Source: Astropecten irregularis | Lineage: Eukaryota; Echinodermata; Asteroidea; Paxillosida; Astropectinidae | Length of the DNA: 64,000 nucleotides | Direction of reading: 5' to 3' | Assembly: GCA_963971285.1 (NCBI GenBank) | Contig: OZ020244.1 | Location: 2,046,001 to 2,110,000, forward strand | Shown: positions 51,520-63,944 of the stretch, piece by piece | Layout: each line of letters opens with the position of its first letter | Numbering within the stretch: the stretch's first letter is position 1 | Program-made: the position numbers and the translations under genes | Notes under the pieces: generated by a model | Database searches by the model: none | The model's input: the letters and a program-made list of their open reading frames with translations, nothing else | Told to the model about the DNA's origin: nothing

Positions 51520-52700
51520 CTTGGTATATGGATGATTTACTCAGCTCAGAGGTATGTGCAAGGTTTTTATCATGTTAATTGTACTTTAATATCAAGGCCC
51601 AAAACTGTGTAAGGTGTGTTGGTTTTAGATATAAACTGTGCAGGTGAATAAGGATAAAGTTATTAGCAAAGGGAGAAATGACAGCATGGCAAGGCACAGT
51701 ACAGCACAAGACGGCATTGTGTGGCACAGCATGGTCAGGCACAAGACAGCACAAGACGGCATTGTGTGGCACAGCATGGCAAGGCACAAGACAGCACAGG
51801 ACAGCATTGTGTGGCACAGCATTTCAAGGCACAAGACAGCACAGGACAGCATTGTATGGCACAGCATGGTCAGGCACAAGACAGCACAGGTCTGCATTGT
51901 ATGGCACAGCATGGTCAGGCACAAGACAGCACAGGTCTGCATTGTATGGCACAGCATGGCAAGGCACAAGCCAGCACAGGACGGCAATGTATGGCACAGC
52001 ATGGCAAGGCAGAAGACAGCACAGGACGGCATTGTATGGCACAGCTTGGCAAGGCACAAGACGGCACAGGACGGCATTGTGTTGCAAAATGAAATCATGA
52101 CCATGAACATTATTAAAAGAATTTAAATTTCTGCCATCATTCCTGTTTATGTTCCTTGTCATCAGGTCCACTCCTCCTCTATTGTTCAGCTGCTAATAAA
52201 TGGATATAAAAATTGAAAAATTTGTTAGCTTGTGCAACCAGTGAAAGTTTTGTTGACAAATGAAGTTCCTAAAAAGTGCTCCAAGTAAACTGTTATGGAT
52301 GATTTGCTCAGCTCTGGGGTATGTGCGAAGTTTTTATCATGTTTACTGTACTTATCAAGGCCTAAAACAGGTGAAAAAGGATAAAGTTATTAGCAAAGGG
52401 AGAAATGTCAGCATGGTAAAGCATAAGATGGCACAATACAGCATTGTGCGGCACAGACTGGCAAGGCACAGGACGGCACAGGGCAGCATCACGTTTTATC
52501 ACGTTAGTTGTGATTATCAAGGCCCAATCTTATGAAAATTGGGAACAAATATGGATGGATTTCACTTAACAAGGTGTGTCAACTTAAGATATGAATTGAT
52601 ACAGGCAAATAAGAACATGTCACTAGCAAAGGGATAAATGCCAGATAAGATACACAAAATGTATCTCATCCAACGACCATGATCTTTGAGCCTTGAATTT
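51520..52700 (+). repeat. Higher-order repeat carrying the minisatellite
   Basis: Units beginning near 51538 and 52304 share ATTTACTCAGCTC or a close variant, GGTATGTGCAAGG, TTTTTATCATGTT, ATAAAGTTATTAGCAAAGGG and a minisatellite. The array has collapsed to about 80 bases in the last unit (52411-52490). The 50460-51520 block is an older relative. Confidence 0.75.
51682..52085 (+). repeat. 45 bp minisatellite, second array
   Basis: Nine units of the same repeat, with variants such as CAGGTCTGCATTGTATGGC. The flanks (TTATTAGCAAAGGGAGAAAT before, GCAAAATGAAATCATGA after) match those of the first array. Confidence 0.92.
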
Positions 52701-53130
52701 ATCAGACTTTTCTTTGGGAAACTAACTAAGACCAACATTAAAAGTTTCAAGATTAGAAGTGTTTTACAAATACACTGGTGGGAAACTATCAGGTAGTATG
52801 CATTGATGGAAGCAGGTATAGAAATGTATTTACTATCAACTTATCAAAAAATGAGGATTTGATTTTGCTCCTCCTACCTGATGAAACAATGATGACATGC
52901 CCAGCAAGCAGGGTCATCAGTCCATCTGTCTCCTCCCTACTTCCGGATCCTAGGGAACGTCTGCGATGTTGTGATATCCTTCTCCTAAATGAGACATTGT
53001 GGAGTGACTGAAGCTTACCTGCAGAAAACTGGGTAAAAGAAATCTGCCTGGCCTAGCCTAAAAAATCAACTACTTCCATTTAAAAACCTGTTGAAAATAG
53101 GTGACTGATATCACTCATTGTGGAGGTGAC

Positions 53131-53475
53131 AATCTTGAATCTTGAATCTTGAATCTTGAACCTTGAATCTTGAATCTTGAATCTTGAATCTTGAATCTTG
53201 AATCTTGAATCTTGAACTTTGAATCTTGAATCTTGAATCTTGAATCTTGAATCTTGAACCTTGAATCTTGAATCTTGAATCTTGAATCTTGAATCTTGAA
53301 TCTTGAATCTTGAATCTTGAACCTTGAATCTTGAATCTTGAATCTTGAATCTTGAGTCTTGAGTCTTGAGTCTTGAGTCTTGAGTCTTGAATCTTGAATC
53401 TTGAATCTTGAATCTTGAATCTTGAGTCTTGAGTCTTGAATCTTGAATCTTGAATCTTGAATCTTGAATCTAGAA
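53131..53475 (-). repeat. 7 bp satellite (TTGAATC)n
   Basis: About 49 units of TTGAATC with clustered TTGAGTC variants at roughly 53354-53390 and 53423-53437, and scattered TTGAACC units. All six frames can be open (period 21 bases), which explains the DSRFKIQ-type frames. Confidence 0.95.
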
Positions 53476-54544
53476 TCCACTGACCTTTCATGTTTTATTC
53501 ATCAATTGTATTCCATTACAACTCAACAAAATCTCTGACCTTTGCAAACATACAATATAACGCCAAACCTGATCCGTCCTTATAATAATCTGCATCCTAA
53601 TCTTGCCCTAATCCTTATCCCAACTCTAGCCCAATCTAGGCCCTATACCAATCCTAATCCTTAATCAAGTTTAGTTTCAGTTTATCTGTATGTGGAATAT
53701 TGTGAAAATGGGTGTCAGTATTTGCTTGTGAGAAATTTTGAGGTTTTTGAGATTAGTCTTTCTCTCATCTTAAGTCGGTGTAGAAAAACTCTCAAGTTGA
53801 AGATGCAGGGTTGTTCCTTCAATATGGGGATTCCATGGTTCTACTGGAGCTAGTGATGTTGTATTCCAAAGCAGAAATGAAGAGCTTCGAGTGCTTGATT
53901 GGTGTTGTCCTGTATTGTATTCTGTGGTCCTTGCTCCATGTATGGTCCATGTGAAGTTGGTAATCCATGTGATATCACAAGGTGGCTGACTGCTACGACT
54001 CAAAGACATCCATTTGACCGGGATTGTTTCCTACAGTTGTTTTATCAGTTTTATGAGACTCTTTGCTTCTATATTTGCACCGCGCTAACAGGCTGCGCTT
54101 TTCCTAGTTTTGAATCACTCACTTTTTGTCTTCCCCTTGCATCACTCACTTTCACTCTCATCAAAACATCAATCACACTTACTTTAAGGGATAGTACAAA
54201 ATTTGAAATATTGTTGGTTTGTTTCTTTCTTTGCTTAATTTTTGGAAGAGAGCATTCACGCTCAGTCATTTTGTTTTCAAAATGCATATCAAAGCACCAG
54301 CCTAGAGGAATATTTCATGCAAATCTGTGTTAATGTTACATTTTGATAGTGACTGAAATTTAAATCAGCTGATGCATTTTTGAGGTTATTGGTGATTTAG
54401 TTTTGTGGATGATGACAGCATTCCAGATCAAGAAACTGAGAGAAAGATTAATGTCAAGTTTAAAACATTAATCTTTCTGCAGAAACATTGTGCACAGTAA
54501 CTTGGCACATTTTGGTGTTTGTTCTAATCCTGTACTATACCTTT

Positions 54545-55215
54545 CACTTACTTAATTTAACTTAACTTACATTACTTACTTAACTACATTACCTTACTTA
54601 ACTACATTAACTTACTTAACTTACATTACTTACTTTTAAGTAAGTAATGTAAGTTAAAACTTAAGCTACTTACTTAACTACACCACCTTACTTAACTTAC
54701 ATTACTTACTTTTAAGTAAGTAATGTAAGTTAAAACTTAAGCTACTTACTTAACTACATCACCTCACTTAACTTACATTACTTACTTTTAAGTAAGTAAT
54801 GTAAGTTACTTACATTACTTACTTTTAAGTAAGTAATGTAAGTTAAAACTTACGTTACTTACTTAACTACACCACCTTACTTAACTTACATTACTTACTT
54901 TTAAGTAAGTAATGTAAGTTAAAACATAAGCTACTTACTTAACTACACCACCTTACTTAACTTACATTACTTACTTTTAAGTAAGTAATGTAAGTTCAAA
55001 CTTAAGTTACTTAACTACACCACCTTACTTAACTTACATTACTTACTTTCAAGTAAGTAATGTAAGTTCAAACTTAAGTTACTTAACTACACCACCTTAC
55101 TTAACTTACATTACTTACTTTCAAGTAAGTAATGTAAGTTCAAACTTAAGTTACTTAACTACACCACCTTACTTAACTTACATTACTTACTTTTAAGTAA
55201 GTTATGTAAGTAATT
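54545..55215. repeat. Array of nine near-perfect hairpins
   Basis: The unit is AACTTACATTACTTACTT, a TT or TC spacer, and its exact inverse, separated by linkers such as AACTACACCACCTTACTT. Units recur about every 70-95 bases. Each can fold as an 18 bp stem. Confidence 0.93.
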
Positions 55216-55820
55216 GGACCCTAGTTGTGCCACTGCTTATCTTACTTTATAATTACAGTCACTCTCACTATCATGCTCTGTCAACGACATACATCACCGT
55301 CACATTCTCATTTCTATTTTTAAGTTAATTTGCTGCGTCTGCTACGATTCAAAAGCTAAGAGTTGTGGATAGGTTCAAGTACCCTTTCTTATTTTTCAAA
55401 TTTTTATTGATCATAAAAAGAGATCCTTGATAATTGTTTGGAATACGTCAATTAATTCACTGTTCATGTCGATAATAGAGAAAACTGGCGTCATCTTCGT
55501 GTAAGTTCTTGATATCGGGAAAGATAATCTGATGATGTGGTGTCACTTTTCAGGAGAAGACTGATGCTGAATGAAGAGATGGACACTCCCGTTTGTGAGA
55601 TAAAATAAGGAATGAGTCATTGCTCAGAGTTATCATCTTTAAGTGTCATCCTCGGTGGTCTCATGATGGTATCAAAACTGGACCCTAATTGCGTAATATT
55701 TGCTGTGATTCAAATATTATGTTTGCATTAATGATGATTAGGCAATTATTTAGAAGTTCCTGTAATTATTCCCTATAATCACTATCGTACCCCTTGCGAA
55801 GTTTTCTAAACTGTCTTTCT

Positions 55821-58607
55821 CAACCTGCCCAAAAGAGGGTGCATGGTTGTTCAGGTGTGCCCAAGGGATCATGGTGCATTTGACAAACTCTTAACAAATC
55901 TTCAAGGCATTGACATCTTATTCCAACCGGCCCAAAAGAGGGTGCGTGGTTGTACAATGATAGACTGATCGTAAATTTGACCAACTTAATAAACCTAATT
56001 GTTTATTCAAAAACAAAATGCACAATTTTAACCAAAATTCTCTGTTTTTAAAAAGGATCAATTCTAATCAATTTTATCTCAACCAGCCCAAAAGAGGGTG
56101 CGTGGTTGTTTAAGTGTGAATTGCAGATCTCGTTGCATTTTACAATCTCTTAACTTTGTTTAAAACCTGGCCATAGAGAGAATGCATGGCTGGCGGTAAA
56201 AGCATTATCAACAAATCCTGATATATACCAACAAACTTGTGTGGTAAATGCTAATTCATACATAAAATCTTTCAAGTAAAAAAGAAAGACATATAAAAGC
56301 AAGCAACTTCTTTCTGAAAGTAAAAAAACACAGATCACAGGGCCACAGGTTGTGTTCTCACTTCAACCTGCCCAAAAGAGGGTTCATGGTTGTACAAGTA
56401 TATCGACTCACCTTGCTGCACTTAGCTTTGACACTAAAGGATCAATTAAGCTTTTTAAGTTGATTTTTATTCATATATTCACAACACAAACTTTTTATAC
56501 AGAAGTGAAAAATAATAAAACGGTAACAATAGGGATCTTTGGCATCCTAACACCCCCCCCCCCCCCCCGGCAAAATAAAAGAAACCCTAATCCTAATTGA
56601 TGCCTTATTGTTTTTAAGTTTTTAGTTAAAGTTTATCTGTAAGTTGAATGATATGAAATGAGTGTCAAAATGTGCGTGTTTGTAATTGGGATTTTCAAAG
56701 TTCATTCGTTGTCTCCTTTGAAGCTGATGTACAAAATCCTTGAAGATGTATCGTAGAACTGTTCCTTGACATCATGTGATTCCAAACAGATGTCCATGGA
56801 GCAGTAATCCTTTGCACTGAAGCATACACGTGAAGACTGGGCGTGGAGCTTTTGATATCAGATGGACTTGCTGGAACAAATATGGAAATTCAATCTGCAG
56901 TGTCTGCTTATAAGCTATGATAATTTCCTACAGTGCTTGAAGTTAAACTGTTGAAGTAACTGTTTCATGCGCAACCATGCATGCAGCTCACTACATTGAC
57001 TTGTACGCCGATGGCAGTCTGTGCTTGCTTGTGCTTCACATAACCCGTTCTCTCATTAGTATACCAATCACACTGGTTAACCTCAGTGGCATAACTTTGA
57101 AGGAGATGGGGTTGTCCAGGTTGGTCACTGAAAATCAGTGCACACCTGTGCCCCCCTCCCCAATTTGGAGTGTCTGGAATTTTAAAGTGTTGCCTTTTTA
57201 CGCCTTTATTGTCATGTGCATCCCGTGAGCCCCTGCAAATTGGAACCTAGTTACACCACTGGTTTAACCACTTACTATCTACGTATAATGTACTAGTTTA
57301 CACACACTCAAATACTCAATTAATTTCACTCATCTATGCTCACAAGCACAAACTTGCACTGCCAACTGCCCTGCCTATCGCTCGCTACTTTTTAAATCAT
57401 ATGAATCAAGTCACCCATCATGAGTTGATTTTTATAACTTAATTTGTTGCATTTTTATTTTTTCTTCAGTTGATGATGTTTTTCTAATTTTGAAGAGGTG
57501 AGCATCCTTCCTAAATTGCACAATTATGGCGTTTTTTCCTTGAGAATCATTGCTATTTTCCTGCAAATCCAAGAGCATCGAGGAGGTTCATTCCAACAAG
57601 AAGATAATGGCATCTTGTTTAAAATTCTTGATATTATTGGAGATGTCTTGAAGATTTTTCACATAGAAGGAGATAGAGTCACTTGCTAAAAGTTCAGTCC
57701 TGGTCAGCCTGAGTTTCAGGGTGGCGTTCAAACTGGGCCCTAATTGTGTAATTTTTGCTCTGTTTTGAATATTATGTTTGCATTAATGATTAGACAAATT
57801 TATCAAAGAAAAATTAGAATTTCCCCAAACTGAAAACTGAAAACTCCCAGAAAACCTTGCCCTTCACCTTTGACCTAGAGTGTCAACATTAACATAATTA
57901 TCAATCAATTACACGAAACCTGCCCAAAAGAGGGCGCATGGTTGACAGATCATGTCCCTTTTGACAAATTTCAAATGAACAGTTTTCAACAGAAAAGTTT
58001 TCATGTGAAATTCTTTATCATATACAAGATCTCATTCAATTTGTTTTGAACCGACCCAAAACAGGGCGAGTGGTTGGTCTAGGGACAGATCATGGTGCTC
58101 TTTGATAAAGTTTGGATGAACAAAATGTTTATGTAAATGCTTCAATCATTTAGCTGGAATATATTTTTTTTTCAACCTGCCCAAAAGAGGGTACATGGTT
58201 GTGCAAACATGGTTGACTCATTTCCCTGCCTTCAGAGTCTATAAACGTTTATCAACATTTTTTTATACAGTGCTAAATGTGTTTATTCCTCGTGAGATTT
58301 TGTCACATGTTACACAAATGCTCCAAACACTGTTACAAAGAATATTTTGAAATTATACAAAGCACACAAATAAAACCCCATGTGGAAAAATCTCCTTTTT
58401 TATTATCATGGGGGAAATTAAGTCATCATAATTTTCCTAGCCATTAAAACATATAAAATTATGTATTTTCTCAACCGGCCCAAATGAGGGTGCATGGCTG
58501 TACAGGTGTGCCTGAGGGATGTGGTACACTGTACTTGAAAACAATTTTTTTAACAAGAAATACAAGTGTTTTTATTCCAACCGGCCCAAATGAGGGTGCG
58601 TGGTTGT
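55821..58607 (+). repeat. Ten dispersed copies of a roughly 30 bp motif
   Basis: Motif CAACCTGCCCAAAAGAGGGT then GCATGGTTGT. Copies begin near 55821, 55923, 56079, 56164 (weak), 56363, 57915, 58048, 58172, 58472 and 58578, all in the same orientation. They form two clusters matching the segmental repeats. CAACC/GGTTG and CCC/GGG could pair as a bulged hairpin. Confidence 0.85.
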
Positions 58608-61600
58608 CCATGGTTGGATCATCTGAATGCTTGAAACTACAGCAATTCTGAGACATTGTCTCCTCTATGATAAAGCAGACGGCACCCCTAAACCTTTCTC
58701 CTAACCCTAAACTTGAGCCTCATCCCTGACCTTATTCTTAATCCTTTATGTTTTAGTACAAGTTAACATGTAAGTGGTATATTATGGATATGGTGCAGTA
58801 TTTTGTCTGTTGCCATTTGATCTAGTAGAAGTTCAAAGTTCATAATCCTCAAGTTTTGCAAATCAAGTTCATATTCTTGATGTAGATGATGCAGTGATCT
58901 TGACTGTTCCTTGACGATGAATAACTGCAGAGCTCCTCACTGGTTTATTATCAGTTCATGGTCCATGATCTGCAGGTGTTAATGTAGGCACAGGTGGACT
59001 TTGTAGTCTGCTTCATCACTGGTGCAAATGCTTCCTCGTTGGAGACGGTGCATGTACACACCCCATACCCAACTTTATTTAGTTTGTTTTTTAGTTTTAA
59101 TTGCTCGCATCTCGCAGGCAGCGCAGGTCACAATCTCACAAATATCACACATTAGCATATCACTTTCTCATGTTACCTTACCTCCAACTTGACAACCTGA
59201 TGAATTGACAGACCACATAACCGACCATTTTGACTGCAACCTGCTTGCATTCGCTTCACCACTGACACTCTCATTTCAAAAGCTTGCTAACTGCTGCTGC
59301 AATATGTTTCTTATATTTTAAATTTTATTTATATTGCCATATCCCAATTTCAATTTTTATTTATACTTTTTCATAATTAAACTGAAATGTCGCGCATACA
59401 AAAGTAATCTAAACACAGATAGAACTGAAGAAGAAATCCATCAGTGTGGTGCAGAGCACCAGACATCTTGCTTAATGTACGTTGTGCGATGGAGAATGTT
59501 CTTGTAGGAATTGCAGATCTCCTATCCTCATGGAGTATGATTTGAAGAGACGGAGAAAGGATTTGTGACAATTTCACAATGAAGGAGAGTAAATCCGCTG
59601 CTGTGAGAACTTTGCTTTCTGCAGTTAGTCTGAAGATCCACCATCATGCTGGAAATGATGTCCTCTTTCTCAGACAATCCTGTTTCCTCACTGGGGCTAT
59701 TGAGTCCTCATCGATGTCCACACACCATACTGCCACCCCCCTCCACTAATGCCTTATTTTATTTTATGCGCTTGCATTTCACAGTATCAACAGTTTCCGT
59801 CTCATACACATCACACAACACCAATAAACTCCTTAGTCTTTACCCACTTAACTGACCACCTAAGTTCTTGACAACCATTTTACTTGACCACCTGATACCT
59901 ATTTATTTTATCATCAACTTTTCCTGTACTGACCACCTGAATAAATTGACCACCAATTTTTGACCAGAGGTAAACTGACCACCAAAGTGACCATTCAATC
60001 AATTGAAAATTCAATTAAATGACCCCTTTGATATCTCGACCGCCTATCATTTGAGTATTTATAACATAATAATAATACTTAACAGTTGTAACTTCACACT
60101 CCATACTATATAAAGTAAGTAGTTAATTGTAAATACTACTTTACTTATTATACTACTTAGAAAATACAGGATGTGAACTTCACCATGGCAACAGGAGTAC
60201 TGTCTCATACCCCACTAGCTGCCCCACACCCCTGGTCATTGTCCTGTTACCCTTGAATTTCCCATTTGACTTTTCAGTTTCTTTTTCAGAAGAGCCCCTT
60301 TAATAGGGAACTTGAGCCTTTTTGTAAAATGAAGTTCACACCCCATAATTATACACTAATTATAACATACTTACACAATTAACTACTTACTTAATATAGA
60401 TTGCTTGTATTCATCTCATTGCACACACACTCATTCCAAATCACACTGTTTAAAATTGCGTTGCATTGCTTTAACTAAGCGATTTATCAATGCCCCCTTT
60501 TGCCTGCGCCTTTTAAAATTCCATTCAAGAAAATATTTTTTAAGTCAACAAACGCAATGTCTTGAAAATTACTGCAGACTGTAGAGCTTCTTATTCCTAA
60601 CATAGCTCGAACTTCATGTAGATGCACTAGTATGTAAAGATTTAGACTTTTGCATCCTCACTGGTAGATAAGTTCTTGACCGATGATGAATCCAATTTCC
60701 TTGCACAAATTGTAGATTTTGTGTCCTCAATGGTTTGAAGAAATGGAGATAAGTTGACACAAGTCTACATTGAAGAGAGAGTAGGCCTTAAAGTTCACTG
60801 TTCAAAGTTATTATCTTCAGCCAAGTCTCTCCATAGCCGTAGTTGATTTAGGTCCAAAGAGAGAAAGCCCTAGGTATGTATTTTTGCAGTGTTCAATAAT
60901 TTGTGTGCTTGTGTAAAATAATGTGGTTTAGATAGGCCTATGGTTAATTTTTTTAATTCAATAGTGAAAACCTAAACCTGAAATGCAAACTTGCCCAGCT
61001 GATGTATTCAGAAGTTTCAACTCCCTCATGAATGCCTATTCATTCCAGAATTATTGTTTAACTATCCCAAAAGCTTTGCCTTTCATGACTTGACCCCATG
61101 ACCTAATAACAAGGTGCCGACTGCATTCCTAATAGTATATAATTATTCATAAAATCTTCAATAGCCACGCCCATTATGGACGTGCGTGCACTTGCACATC
61201 TTTATTTACCACATACTGTACATTAAAATTGTATGTTTATACACAGTCAATTCAATGGCACTATGAATACACTACATAATACCGTACACTATTCAATTTA
61301 ACCGTGATCTTGTATACAGACTTCAAGAAAGGAAAAAAGAGAGCATTTATTAATAGTTAAAATACACAATTGTACAACTTTTTCTAACGGTTTGTCGAGT
61401 TGGTAATTGTTCACAAAGCAACTAGTTTCTGGAGGAGAAATAATTACACTCAACTGTCGTTTTTCCGATACCTATATCATCAAAACATTTGGTGTGAGAT
61501 TGGCAAGGTTTTGATTTTTGTGAGAAATTCTGAGTGATGACAGTGACGGAATGCAATGGAAAGTTGACCAGCGTCACAGTGCCGCCAGTAACTGATGTAA

Positions 61601-61788
61601 AAGTGGGTGCATGAGATTTATGAAGTTATTCGGCAAGAAGACGTTTTCATGGGTTTTGCTCAGTTGTATAGAAATTAATTTGGGGTGGTAAAAAAAAAGA
61701 ACAGGTTGCTTTTGTGAACAACTACCGGTCCAAAATTTGAAGTCCGCTTACCTTATTCCTCGGCATGCTCAGCAAATTTGGTACTTAC

Positions 61789-61927
61789 CGCTACTGGTGG
61801 TCATGGTGGTGAAGTTGAGAGCACTTGTCGGCAAAACTGCTGGTAGCAGCGGTGTCACCGGTGGAACTTCCGAAACCCGGCGCTGACAGTTCTCCGTGTT
61901 CCTCGGCAGTCGCTGGCTTGTATACAT
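61789..61927 (-). CDS. Possible 5' coding exon on the minus strand
   Basis: An ATG with a favourable context (ACC ATG) opens 46 codons beginning MYTSQRLPRNTENCQRR. They run into a strong donor, AGCG|GTAAGTAC, in phase 1. That phase would fit the first EGF exon of the PPxY receptor at 46186, implying a 15.6 kb intron. The surrounding 61.8-62.4 kb is richer in CpG than its neighbours, as a promoter might be. No clear signal peptide is visible, so it could belong to another gene or be chance. Confidence 0.2.
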
Positions 61928-63181
61928 GGTAGCGGTGTCGCTGGTGGAATGCGTGGTGAAGCCGGCGTTCCAATTTGCGATGAGTTTCCAGTCGCCAACA
62001 GTTTGTCTTCATCTGTGTTCCTGGCAGTGCAGTTGGGGCTCCAACGAATGTTTTTCAGTCAATTGCGCAAGTACACTGGAGCTACAAACCAGCCCGAGCC
62101 TGACATGGCAAACTTCGTCCGTGACACTGGCCGTCGGGCGAGGGGTAAAATTATGCCAAGTTACCGGTAAAACTGAGCGTCCTCGCCCAGAAGGTTTCAG
62201 GAACAGTCTTCGCACAAAGCTGTGATGGCTAGAGCAATTTCCACCTGCATTAAATGTTTGCAAAGAGAGGAATTTGACTTCTGAAGCGGAGAGAAAAGTT
62301 GCAACTTCACACTTCTCGACTGAATCACGGCGGCGTAATTAGAAAGCGGTGATGTGACTTCAAAGACGAATGCCGCTAAAACAAGTTTAGCGGCAGACTT
62401 CAAAGCCCCTCCACTCATCTCATATTTCTACGCTCCTTTATCGAGTGTCATTTCCCCTTATGGTTTTGTCTTGCTATTGTTTTAGCCATCATAAATTTGT
62501 CAATAATTTCCAATAAAAAGTATTGTTTAACATTTGTTACAAATAAACCTCGCAAAATACTTGAAAATAGTCCCCGGATTATGAGGTCCTATTTTTTCTA
62601 AGTGCACAGTTTGCAGACGATAATGAAAGAAATGTGGCCTGACATTGATGCTGCTTTGTCATTGGTTAATTAACTCGAGGTAAAAAAAACAACATGGTCA
62701 GTCAGGATAGCTACACACAATCCCATATGAACCGCCGATATGGCTGATTTTCTACAAGGCTGGCTGTGCACATTAGTATTGGGGATAGAGAGTTAGAAAA
62801 AAAATATCGTTTAGGCGTTCTCCCCTTGCATGCGCGTGTCGGTCGATGGTTGTACACTATATACATGGGAGATTGGCTGGGTATAAAATCAGCCGTTTTG
62901 GTGTTCTCGAGTGCCTGTGCGTAGTGGTCTATGTAGATAGGAAGGACTTTTCGGCCGTTTTTGTCACTTTCAACCCCGATCTGGCCTTACAAACAGCTGA
63001 AAGCCTGTACTTTCTATGATTTTCTGGGACTGGTGACGGACAAACAATCAATCATAATCATTTAACAAACAAACAAACCCCTAAGAAACATTTAAACACA
63101 CAGGCACTGCAGATCCACCGGCTGACTTTCAAACGTAATGGATGCATCACGGTGCCAATTTATACAGCTGCTTAGTGCTTA

Positions 63182-63539
63182 AAGGTAGTATCATACTTTG
63201 GTTTTTGTCAAAGAAATACAGATTCATGGGCAAAAATATCACGGACGATACAGTAACAGTCATCTGTGAAAATTTCAGTCCCGTGCACGCTCGACACTTT
63301 TTTTTTTTTAGAAAACTTTGAAAAACGGCCACAGTATTTCTTAAGTCGTTTCTCTTTTATTTAAAAAGATTTCGTTCGTTGTTTTACTAACTTTTCTGGA
63401 TAAATACACCATTTCAGGCGGACAAATTGTAACGGTATATATAGGTTTCTATACCACCACCATCTTCGTACCCTGAAATTTATACGTAAATCTGTGAACA
63501 TTTCTATTTTGGTCTCTTACCAAAGTATGATACTACCTT
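63182..63539. mobile_element. Family-A MITE, full length
   Basis: Ends AAGGTAGTATCATACTTTGG and CCAAAGTATGATACTACCTT form long terminal inverted repeats. TA is on the left; the right flank reads GA, probably a mutated duplication. Confidence 0.85.
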
Positions 63540-63871
63540 GAAGCACCGAAATGTGCTGAGGCACCAGAAACCTTGATAAATAAAATCGGAATGCCAGCCA
63601 AAACTCCTTGTGAATGTTATGCTCATGCAAACAATTAATGTCTGAATACAAGTCAAAAGCAGTAAACATGACATGAAATAAAAATGCTTGGGCAACTTTA
63701 TGAAATTAGCCCCTGCATGTCATCTTCTGTTAATGTTTGGATGTGACAATAGTGACCGAAATTTCCAGGAACATCTGTTTAATAGGGGGATGGGTTGTTG
63801 ATGGGTTTCTTTTATAAAGATTCTGACTATCCTATAACACAAATAGCTAAAGAATAATGTTTTGCACATCA

Positions 63872-63944
63872 GCTGAAATAGCTCAGTTGAGAGAGCGTCG
63901 GACTGAAGATCTGAAGGTCCCTGGTTCAATCCCGGGTTCCGGCA
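63872..63944 (+). tRNA. tRNA-Phe (GAA), possibly degenerate
   Basis: A 73-base segment folds as a tRNA: GCTGAAA acceptor, TAGCTCAGTTGAGAGAGC D-arm, anticodon loop CTGAAGA with GAA, and T-arm GGTTCAATCCC. Relative to the usual tRNA-Phe it has an A-C mismatch at acceptor pair 5-68 and A in place of the conserved G19. A T6 run follows about 11 bases downstream, a plausible Pol III terminator. The identity is clear; functionality is less so. Confidence 0.82.

Larger units (their letters stand above)
53560..60860 (+). repeat. Old, diverged segmental repeats
   Basis: Blocks near 53570, 56580 and 58680 start with CCCTAATCC- or CCTAACCC-like sequence and continue with a similar TTTATCTGTA...GTGGAATAT segment. 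CCCTAATTG...GTAAT...TTTGC and ATATTATGTTTGCATTAATGAT recur at about 55682 and 57739. Later parts (59440-59640, 60600-60840) share CCTCA.TGG.TTGAAGA segments. No coding gene is evident. Confidence 0.6.
53953..63871. other. Gene-poor right part
   Basis: Apart from repeats listed separately, the candidate exon at 61789-61927 and a C18 run (56553-56570), I see no exon with both splice sites and a recognisable protein. Short frames are scattered at the density expected by chance. Confidence 0.5.

Noticed and set aside
51625..52126. Overlapping frames of 115-162 codons on both strands
   Set aside because: Same minisatellite effect; at least five overlapping frames are open at once, which is not how a gene looks.
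53111..53491. DSRFKIQ repeat frames of more than 120 codons
   Set aside because: Direct translation of the 7 bp satellite, open in several frames.
54545..55215. Possible CRISPR-like array (regular palindromic repeats)
   Set aside because: Animal DNA, linkers are themselves near-identical and not unique spacers, no cas genes; it is a hairpin satellite.
62197..62418. Minus-strand frame starting MSGGALKSAAKLVLAAF as a signal peptide
   Set aside because: The hydrophobic run is short, contains a glutamate, and no donor in the right phase follows; the GCCGCTAAAC hairpin in it suggests non-coding sequence.
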